From positions 15,104 to 52,808 of the forward strand of contig NZ_KB235949.1 in assembly GCF_000332335.1 (NCBI RefSeq): a stretch of 37,705 nucleotides of DNA, in the 5' to 3' direction. The notes under the pieces were generated by a model that was not told where the DNA came from, made no database searches, and saw only the letters and a list, made by a program, of their open reading frames with translations. Made by a program: the position numbers and the translations under genes. This document shows positions 29,077 through 35,431 of the stretch, in pieces. Position 1 is the first letter of the stretch; every line of letters begins with the position of its first letter. The DNA comes from Kamptonema formosum PCC 10802. Its GTDB lineage: Bacteria; Cyanobacteriota; Cyanobacteriia; Cyanobacteriales; Oscillatoriaceae.

Positions 29077-30309
29077 CTATCGCAAGCAAGCAAAGAGAGT
29101 GCGACCGTAGCGATCTGCGAACGGGGGGACACTGTCCGAGTCTGTCCCCAGCCGGCAGATTTTCGTGAAGCTAGTCTTGTCTCGCAGCCACTCCTCGATG
29201 CGGTCAGCGTCCCAACCGGCCAGGGAGTCGCGAAACGGGGCTTCGTGGCCCTGCCCCATCTCCAAAAACAGGACGCTGCCGGTGATCTCGTCGAGAAACC
29301 GCAGCATTTCCTCCGCCGAGATGCTGCCCTCACCCAAAAGGAAGCGGTGCAGCAGGCCCAGGCAGGTGGTGACATCGTAGCGTTCTGGATGGCTTTCCAG
29401 GAAGCTAACTGCTTCAGATCGAATCAGTTGAGCCGGTGCCAGACCGTAGGCCACCTTGCCGGCCTCAATGCATGCCCAGTCCAGATCCACCCCCCGGGCC
29501 TCAAACCCCAGCTGGCTGAATGCCCGCACGAACCAGCCGTAACCGCAGGGGATATCCAAGTACGTCCGGCACTGGGGCGGCATCAGGCTGTGCGTTTCCA
29601 GAAACCGCTGCATCATCTCAAACCGGTCGGTGCAGCGGCGCATCACCACCCATTTTTTTCCCAGTTCGGGACTGGAAATCGGCTGGTACAGCATTAGCTC
29701 GCCCCGCAGCCAGCCAACTTCTAGCAACCGCTCTTGCAGCGGCGTCAGGCTGGCCGGGCCGAGGGGGCGCACCGGGTAGGTTTTCTCGCCGCGCACATAA
29801 GCGAGGGCCAGCCGGTGGTTGCCATCCATGACCTCGTAACAGTTTGAGTGCTGGATGGGGTGCACGCAAACCTGTGAGCTCGTTGAGGAAAAGTAAGCAG
29901 AGTAGGCCGAGGGAAGCGGGGTCGAGTCTCGGGGGGTTTCGTTGCCCAACCGGCTGACGAACCGGCGGGCCACTTGCTCGACTTGCTCGGGGCGGGTGCA
30001 GCTGAAGTAGTGGCCTGTCACGTTGATGCACTCAGCTGCATTGGCAAAATAAGCCGTTTCCTGGAATACCTCCGGGCGGAAAATCTCGTCCCCGATTTGC
30101 TGGTACTGTTCCAGCAACTGGACGTGAGGCGACTGGGAAAAGGGGGTGGAGGGCCGGCGGCAGTTGCCGGTGTGGCGTGCGTACTGGGCCGCCGACAGCC
30201 AGTCCTCCCCACCGCAGAGCAAGCGGTCGAAGGGAACGCGCTTGGTGTTCAGCTTCCGCCAAGTCTGGCGCACAATGTTCAGTATCTGATTAGTTGGCGA
30301 TATCGGCAT
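29077..30309 (-). CDS. ParB-like (DGNHR) domain fused to a class I SAM-dependent methyltransferase
   Basis: A 410-residue protein with two parts. In the N-terminal half, YEVMDGNHRLALAYVRGEK (about 158-176) matches the DGxHR core of ParB/sulfiredoxin-fold domains. The C-terminal half is a Rossmann methyltransferase: RTYLDIPCGYGWFVRAFSQL (motif I, about 248-267), FEARGVDLDWACIEAG (acidic loop binding SAM, about 270-285), then YDVTTCLGLLHRFLLG and SVLFLEMGQG. In a polysaccharide locus it may methylate a sugar, while the ParB-like part could bind nucleotide or phosphorylate a small molecule, as SerK does (inference). It starts 13 bp after the polymerase stop, with AAAGGA 5 bp before ATG 30309. 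Cytosolic; no membrane segment. Confidence 0.78.
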   Translation of the reverse strand: MPISPTNQILNIVRQTWRKLNTKRVPFDRLLCGGEDWLSAAQYARHTGNCRRPSTPFSQSPHVQLLEQYQQIGDEIFRPEVFQETAYFANAAECINVTGHYFSCTRPEQVEQVARRFVSRLGNETPRDSTPLPSAYSAYFSSTSSQVCVHPIQHSNCYEVMDGNHRLALAYVRGEKTYPVRPLGPASLTPLQERLLEVGWLRGELMLYQPISSPELGKKWVVMRRCTDRFEMMQRFLETHSLMPPQCRTYLDIPCGYGWFVRAFSQLGFEARGVDLDWACIEAGKVAYGLAPAQLIRSEAVSFLESHPERYDVTTCLGLLHRFLLGEGSISAEEMLRFLDEITGSVLFLEMGQGHEAPFRDSLAGWDADRIEEWLRDKTSFTKICRLGTDSDSVPPFADRYGRTLFACLR

Positions 30310-30322
30310 TTTTCCTTTAAAG

Positions 30323-31546
30323 TTACCGCAGCAAACCCCGAGAGGGGATTTTTTCTCTAAAGGCCACGCCCATGATCACTAGGGCCGGCCAAAAGAGATA
30401 GGCTAGTATCTCTAAGTTTTCCCCAAACGTGTACAGAAATAGAATCAGCACCATACTCAACCCCACCCGAGCCACGGCACTGTTCTGGGCCTTGACCAGC
30501 AAGTCGGCAAAACTCCACAGCATCGGCACGGCGAGGGCCAGCAGCCCGACGATGCCTTTCACGAACAGCAGGCCATACCAGCTGTGGTGAGAGCCGATGG
30601 GCATGAATTCCACTAAGTGCGGCCCTTTTTCGACAACGCCGTGCCCCCATACCGGCGCTTCGCTCTCCCACCGGGCTACGGCGATTTTCCCCAGCTCGCC
30701 CCGCACCCGCGACGAAGCGGCGCGAGCACTTTTGAATTTGTCCCAGAAAACGGAGATCCCGTCCAGAATCGCGGGAGCGGCAAACCCGGCAAAAGTCGAG
30801 CCCAACCCCATGAGGATCAGCAGCACTGGCTGGCTTAAATTGCTTAATAAGGACGTCACGCAGGCCACCACCGGCAGGCACAGCAGCGCCAGCCTCGATT
30901 TCGACATCAGGCACATGAGAATGCTGCCGGCAATCCCGAACCAGCGCCATTTTTTCTCTTTTTCCTGGAGCGCGAAGAAAAAATAAATGTTGGCCACAAA
31001 CCCCACTGCCGGTGCCCAAGGCGTGAACAGCCGCCACCGGGGTGCGCCAGAGTCTGGTTCGAGCTCGTAAAGATTAAAGGAAAAAAACTCGTCTCCCGGT
31101 CCGCCCACTAGTCTTAGCGGCGAGACGTAGAGCATTGGCGGCAGGTGCAGCTTCTGGGCCAGGATAAAGATGGGCGCGAGCAGCACGGTGTGGTAGCAGA
31201 CGATACAGGCGGCGCGATAGATCAGCTGGGGGCGAACTGGCAAGCAGCCAATCAGGGGAAAGATTGCCATCAGCGCCCAGCCTTTGGCCCAGCCTATCGA
31301 GGATTTGATGGTTGCCGGCAAGCCCAAGTTGTAATCGAGGTGGCCCATGACCAGCGCCAGTTCCATCACCAGCATGGCGATCGCCCACACCCACACTCCT
31401 AAAGGAATCGAGATCCGCTCCTCCTCCGGGGTTCGGTCGGTTTGCTCCCACAGCTTTTTGCCCAGGTAAAACAGCAAAATCCAAGCGATGACAGGAGCGA
31501 CTACATACAGCCCCCCGATCGCGTAGAACCCGTAGGTGCCTACCAT
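30323..31546 (-). CDS. O-antigen ligase / Wzy-like polysaccharide polymerase
   Basis: A 407-residue membrane protein with about 10-11 hydrophobic segments. A large loop near the C-terminal third (about 270-325) reads SSRVRGELGKIAVARWESEA, PVWGHGVVEKGP, then GSHHSWYGLLFVKG. Arg and His in this loop are typical of the O-antigen ligase/polymerase superfamily. It joins or transfers lipid-linked repeat units on the periplasmic face of the membrane. Whether it polymerises or ligates is not decided by sequence. I start at MVGTYGFYAIG (31546), 11 bp after the stop of the upstream co-polymerase gene. A longer form from 31606 would overlap that gene by 49 bases and cannot be excluded. Confidence 0.85.
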   Translation of the reverse strand: MVGTYGFYAIGGLYVVAPVIAWILLFYLGKKLWEQTDRTPEEERISIPLGVWVWAIAMLVMELALVMGHLDYNLGLPATIKSSIGWAKGWALMAIFPLIGCLPVRPQLIYRAACIVCYHTVLLAPIFILAQKLHLPPMLYVSPLRLVGGPGDEFFSFNLYELEPDSGAPRWRLFTPWAPAVGFVANIYFFFALQEKEKKWRWFGIAGSILMCLMSKSRLALLCLPVVACVTSLLSNLSQPVLLILMGLGSTFAGFAAPAILDGISVFWDKFKSARAASSRVRGELGKIAVARWESEAPVWGHGVVEKGPHLVEFMPIGSHHSWYGLLFVKGIVGLLALAVPMLWSFADLLVKAQNSAVARVGLSMVLILFLYTFGENLEILAYLFWPALVIMGVAFREKIPSRGLLR

Positions 31547-31557
31547 AGAGTGCCAGA

Positions 31558-32979
31558 TCAGTTTTTCTGGGAAATTTCTTGGTGATATCGTCGCTCGCGC
31601 ATCCACAACAAAATCAGCCCCGCTGTTACAAACAGTGTTCCTAAAGACGCCCCCGCTAACACCAGCAGTGTCTTGAGATTATTCGGTTTCTCCGGCGGTA
31701 CGGGTTTCTTGAGCAGCTGCACCAGCGGATACGCCGCGTAAATGTCGGATTTCCCGACATCTTGCTGGGCCATTGTAGAGCGGAAAACCGTTTCTGCCGC
31801 TTGCAGCTGGCTTTGCAAATCCTCTAACTTCGCCGCTTCCTCTATTTTTTGCGGCTGCTTGCTCTCCAGCTGCGCAATCTTCCGCCCCAGCTCCTCCGCT
31901 TGACCGGTCAGACCTTCTAGCTGCGCCCGCACGGAAATCAGCTCTTGAAACAAGTCCGCCCGTTTGTTGCTGACATCGCTCAGCATTAAAGGCTGCAGCT
32001 CTTGCTCGGACAGCTCTCGCCCCACTAACAGGCGAATGCGCTGCATTAATGCCTGACGAGCCGCTTCTTGTTTGGCTTGCTCGTCAACGACTCCGGGATG
32101 GGTTGGCGACCATTTGGACAGGTACGCTTTCAGGAGGGCGCTCGATTCAGCATAGTTTTTCAGGTATTGCTGAAAGACTGTATCAGCTTGCAGGACAAGG
32201 GCATCCGCAGCTTGCTGCGGTGTCAGCCCCAGACTTGCTGACATCTGCGCTTGCTTGCGATTTAATTGCTCTTGCTCCGCCTGCACCTCTATTTGCTGTT
32301 TCCGCAATTGCTCGATGTTGAGCGAGATTTCTCTAAACTGGTCTATAGATGCCAAGCCGGTGCGGGATTGATAAGCCAGCAACTCCTGCTGCGCCTTTTG
32401 CAGCTTATCTCTAGCTCTTTCGATGGTATCTCGAACTCCCTGCTGTCGCTGCCGAGCTTCCTCCGCCCTCAGTTCTGCGAGTCGCTGTTGGAAGGCTTCG
32501 TAGAGCGCCAGCGATTTCTTTGTCGAGCCTTCAGCACTCTTGGCGCTCACGCTAATATTCATCACAGCAGTTTGAGGGACGAGCTTGATTTTCGGCTCGC
32601 CTAAATCTTTAACCTCTATCCCCAGCTTTTGCGCCGCCGCTTCCAGGACGGGATCGCTTTCTAAGATCGCCTGGTAATTGGCTCTCGGATCTAGAGATAA
32701 ACTGGAGTAGGGAGAATCGCTCGAGGAAGATGCCTGTCCGATGTTATTTATGGAAACGTTTGATTTTACCCCGGTTTCCGGCAAAATCAAAGACCACTCA
32801 CAGATGTAACTGGGAGGCGCTACTTTCAAATACGTTACCACTACCCCCCAGAGCAGGGCGTTTGCTCCCACCCCCGAAACTGTATAGCGCACCCAGCTCC
32901 AGCGCCCGGTTTTCACTTTTCCTGTTTCAGGTTCTTCTATAGAGTCCAACCAATTAGATTTTTCAACGCTCTTCGTCAT
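31558..32979 (-). CDS. Polysaccharide co-polymerase (Wzz/chain-length determinant-like) without kinase domain
   Basis: A 473-residue protein with a membrane segment near the N-terminus (about 40-58, ANALLWGVVVTYLKV), a long periplasmic region dominated by coiled coils (about 150-400), and a second membrane segment (about 440-462) preceded by the Pro-rich LLKKPVPPEKPNNLKTLLV that is diagnostic of Wzz/PCP proteins. It ends in a short basic cytosolic tail, with no Walker motifs or Tyr-rich cluster, so a kinase partner is not fused. It controls chain length and export with the downstream polymerase. It is the first gene of the locus. The start at 32979 (MTKSVEKS) has AAGGT 6 bp upstream. A long gene-free leader lies before it. 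Confidence 0.88.
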   Translation of the reverse strand: MTKSVEKSNWLDSIEEPETGKVKTGRWSWVRYTVSGVGANALLWGVVVTYLKVAPPSYICEWSLILPETGVKSNVSINNIGQASSSSDSPYSSLSLDPRANYQAILESDPVLEAAAQKLGIEVKDLGEPKIKLVPQTAVMNISVSAKSAEGSTKKSLALYEAFQQRLAELRAEEARQRQQGVRDTIERARDKLQKAQQELLAYQSRTGLASIDQFREISLNIEQLRKQQIEVQAEQEQLNRKQAQMSASLGLTPQQAADALVLQADTVFQQYLKNYAESSALLKAYLSKWSPTHPGVVDEQAKQEAARQALMQRIRLLVGRELSEQELQPLMLSDVSNKRADLFQELISVRAQLEGLTGQAEELGRKIAQLESKQPQKIEEAAKLEDLQSQLQAAETVFRSTMAQQDVGKSDIYAAYPLVQLLKKPVPPEKPNNLKTLLVLAGASLGTLFVTAGLILLWMRERRYHQEISQKN

Positions 32980-33956
32980 TACAAGACCTTCAGTGGGAGG
33001 CAAAAGGCACAGTTCAACAATCTTTAAGAGTTCTATTTTGCTGTGAGATTTCGGAGGCTAGTTTATCACTGTAGCGCAGTACAGGGCCATACTTCTCTCC
33101 TCTCACTCTGAACATCTTTAACGCACCGCACTTAGAATAAATTAAAATGATCCAAACCACCTCTCTTTTGAGAAACTAATTTTTACTCGCCCTGATTCGC
33201 GGCTGGTTGTGGGAACTCCCTCTCACTCCTTCAAGTCTAACCCCTCTTGTCTGCCCTCCCTCCTGGCTGCAAGCTTTCTTAATACTTTTAAAGAAACTAT
33301 TAAAGTAAAAGACTTGACCGAGAGAATCTCTGGCTGTATTTTATGAAAACCTGCCGGCTGACTCAACGAGAACAAAGGTAAAATTCCAAGCTTACTCCTC
33401 TCCCAAGCCTCCTGACGAGATACCATTTAAACCCTTCAGGCCAAAAAGGGGCTCCCCATCGCCCTGAAGATTTGCAGCGGGAACTCACTTGAGCGAGTGT
33501 TTCCCCTCACACACTGTTCGCAATCCCACCAGTCCCAGTCGGACTGCTGACGAGCTGCTGGCATCACCCCAAGCTCCTTCTCCGTCACAGCACCCTGCCG
33601 ACTCGTGAGCGCCACTGATCGCCCTGCGGCGTCCCCCAGACAAGTCGGTCACAAGACGGTTGCCAAACACCCCTCACTGAGAAAAGTTCTGAACGCCCAC
33701 TTTAGGGAATTTTTTTGTTCAATACGCAAGTATAGCACGAAATATTCTGTTTCTCTGTTTTTTAGAACTTTTCTTAATTTGAAGTTCTGCCGGCACTCCG
33801 GCTTCCCAGTGGCTTCACGCCCAGTTTCCGGCTGAAGGCCCTGATTGGGGATCGCACCGGCATTTCTGCAATCTTAACTCCTGCAGCGAGTCCCTGGCAC
33901 CCGCCGGTGGCAGCGGCAAGGGAGCTGCCGGTTGAGTCCAGCGGCGAAAGCCACTC
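32980..33956. other. Long gene-free region upstream of the polysaccharide locus
   Basis: 977 bp without a supported gene. It is the 5' flank of the minus-strand polysaccharide genes and the 3' flank of the winged-helix gene (33957-34715, also minus). It holds a hairpin at 33434-33469, a plus-strand promoter-like pair at 33314-33342 (TTGACC, 17 bp, TATTTT), and an inverted repeat AGAACTT/AAGTTCT at about 33763-33787. No riboswitch class could be identified. Confidence 0.55.
33434..33469 (-). promoter_or_regulatory. Nested hairpin in the presumed polysaccharide operon leader
   Basis: The outer stem is CTTCAGG/CCTGAAG (7 bp). On the minus strand the inner part is GGGG-AG-CCCC followed by five T, which looks like a short terminator enclosed by the outer stem. 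If the leader starts upstream, the two foldings could compete as an attenuator. It is 455 bp before the first gene. Confidence 0.35.
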
Positions 33957-34715
33957 CTATTGAGCCTCGCTCTTGCCGGTTCCCGTAGCGAGAGGAGAAA
34001 AGGTCTTGGTGGCGGGGCTGTACTCCCAGGCGATTCCCGCCGGATCTTTGCTGCGACTCCATTCGGGGAATTCCGCCTGGGTTTTCCGCTTGCTGACTGT
34101 GTTGGCGTGGACATTGAACCGGCGAGCCAATTCAGCCTGGTTGAGGGGCGATGGCAAACAGAACGGATTGGCCACCGGCTCCAATGGCTGAGTTTCTTTC
34201 TGCGCATTTTCAGCCGGCAGTGCCGCTTGCGGGCGGACAGCCATCCCTGGCAGCTCAGCGCCACTCCCGCTCTCCCGAGCCGCCACTTCAATGGCCGCTG
34301 GCATGCTTTCGAGCTGTTTGGCCGGTTCTTTGCGTTCGCCAGCAGGGGTTGTTTCAAAGCAATACATCACTCCCCCTTTCTCAGACACGTCAAACTGGGC
34401 CGAGAATTCTACCGCCCGCTCCTCCAGATACTGTCGGGCTTCCTCTCCAGAGAGATTCGCTTTGATGGCAAAGTCCAGCGCCGTAATCCGCCCGCCATTG
34501 TCCTGAATCAGCCGGTAAAAGATCGTATTCAGGTGCGCCTGTTTTTTCTTCTGCTGCTGGTAGCGCTTCCACCCCCACGCCAAACCGAGCACCACAGCCA
34601 CAGGGGCAGCGATGCGACTGGCACCGACGAGCGCCACCATCCCCAGGGCCACCGGCAGGACGATAGGTACATATCCCCAGAGGCCGCTATTTCCGTCAAA
34701 GCTGCTCTTAGCCAT
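33957..34715 (-). CDS. Membrane protein with winged-helix/HTH-like soluble part, function unknown
   Basis: A 252-residue protein. There is a hydrophobic pair near the N-terminus (about 15-45: YVPIVLPVALGMVALVGA and APVAVVLGLAWGW), then a basic WKRYQQQKKK, consistent with a cytosolic C-terminal part. Residues about 58-115 (LNTIFYRLIQDNGGRITALD, IKANLSGEEARQYLEERA) look like a winged helix of the kind found in many small cyanobacterial proteins. An Ala/Pro/Glu-rich linker follows (about 120-185). Residues about 190-215 (SPLNQAELARRFNVHANTVS) resemble a helix-turn-helix. No family name is recognised; a membrane-tethered regulator is possible. I start at 34715, where GGAA lies about 8 bp upstream; the 21 upstream codons are unsupported. 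Its stop lies about 980 bp upstream of the polysaccharide locus. Confidence 0.72.
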   Translation of the reverse strand: MAKSSFDGNSGLWGYVPIVLPVALGMVALVGASRIAAPVAVVLGLAWGWKRYQQQKKKQAHLNTIFYRLIQDNGGRITALDFAIKANLSGEEARQYLEERAVEFSAQFDVSEKGGVMYCFETTPAGERKEPAKQLESMPAAIEVAARESGSGAELPGMAVRPQAALPAENAQKETQPLEPVANPFCLPSPLNQAELARRFNVHANTVSKRKTQAEFPEWSRSKDPAGIAWEYSPATKTFSPLATGTGKSEAQ

Positions 34716-35043
34716 TCTCAATTCCTTTTCACCGCTGTCTGTGCTACGGGAGCATCCCCGTTGTGCAAATCTGCCCAAATGAATGCGACAATGATTTCAG
34801 CAGGGGGTAGGAGCGGATGATTTTTTGCCAGCTGAATCCCGGAAACGGGATTGAAACCTGCGGAAAGCGCCATCACCGCTCTTGGCCGGCCCCTAGTGCC
34901 GGGGCCAAAAGCCAAACGCCACAAAGCACAAACACTATCCCTCTAATTTTAAAGTGTTCTGCCCTCCAGGTAGACCGGCTCGCCCCGCCCGCAGCCATTG
35001 GCAACCCCCAGCGCCCCCCGATTAAACTTTTTTTGCGAAAAAG

Positions 35044-35072
35044 TTGACAGTTGCCAACTTTATATTTATAAT
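35044..35072 (+). promoter_or_regulatory. Consensus sigma-70 promoter with overlapping inverted repeat
   Basis: TTGACA at 35044-35049 and TATAAT at 35067-35072 are separated by exactly 17 bp, the ideal spacing for the major sigma factor. AAGTTG (35041-35046) and CAACTT (35055-35060) form an inverted repeat over the -35 box that could be a repressor site. It faces the porin gene at 35432 across a presumed leader of about 350 bases containing the tnpB relic. Confidence 0.72.
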
Positions 35073-35189
35073 CATGAAACTCTTAAGACAATGGGCCATC
35101 GTCCGAAAACAGCCCTCAGAAGGCGAGAGCCGCCACAGGAATAGCTGCGGGCGAGAGTTGCAAATGGGCAATTTGGGCCCCTTTATTAG

Positions 35190-35411
35190 GGTGAGGAGAG
35201 CAAGACTCGCACTCGCTGCGGTCACGTTCGCGCCCGTAATGGTGGCTCCAAAGTTTTCCACTGTCCCAATTGCGGGTTTACGCTATATCGGGACTGGAAT
35301 GGGGGTTTCGGGATCTTCCTGAAAGCTTTGCGGGATAACGCCTCTATCGTCTTTGATGGCGATAGCGATCTCGTTGCATTGTCCCGGAATTGCCGGACAA
35401 ATGTCGCGTAA
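35190..35411 (+). pseudogene. TnpB (IS200/IS605 family) C-terminal remnant
   Basis: In one frame, between the stop TAG at 35187 and TAA at 35409, the translation contains ESKTRTRCGHVRA, then KVFHCPNCGFTLYRDWNGGF and GIFLKALRDN. This is the C-terminal zinc-ribbon and RDxNGAxxIF segment of IS200/IS605 TnpB proteins; the usual second ribbon Cys before CGH is replaced by Thr-Arg. Only about 70 codons remain, there is no start, and the upstream part is not TnpB-like. It is therefore a decayed fragment. No TnpA or clear element ends were seen. It ends 20 bp before the porin ATG, inside the porin leader. Confidence 0.8.
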
Positions 35412-35431
35412 ATGTATCAGAAAAGCTAAAA

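Larger units (their letters stand above)
34716..35431. other. Divergent intergenic region with consensus promoter and tnpB relic
   Basis: It holds a plus-strand consensus promoter at 35044-35072 and a tnpB remnant at 35190-35411. The left part (34716-35040) shows nothing recognisable apart from GC-rich inverted repeats near 34880-34915 (CTTGGCCGGCC, GTGCCGGGGCC). Confidence 0.6.

Noticed and set aside
33480-33700. 6S, SRP or RNase P RNA gene in the long leader
   Set aside because: None of the conserved cores of these RNAs (for example the SRP GGAAGG tetraloop region or the RNase P GAGGAAAGTC) is present on either strand.
33960-34820. Plus-strand ORF of 286 codons opposite the winged-helix membrane protein
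   Set aside because: The opposite strand has a coherent membrane anchor, winged-helix-like part and ribosome site; the plus frame is rich in Arg/His/Pro as expected of an antisense shadow.
35044-35322. Plus-strand ORF of 92 codons starting at the promoter
   Set aside because: Its start is the promoter -35 itself, and the TnpB-like frame (35190-35411) is a different one that matches a known family.
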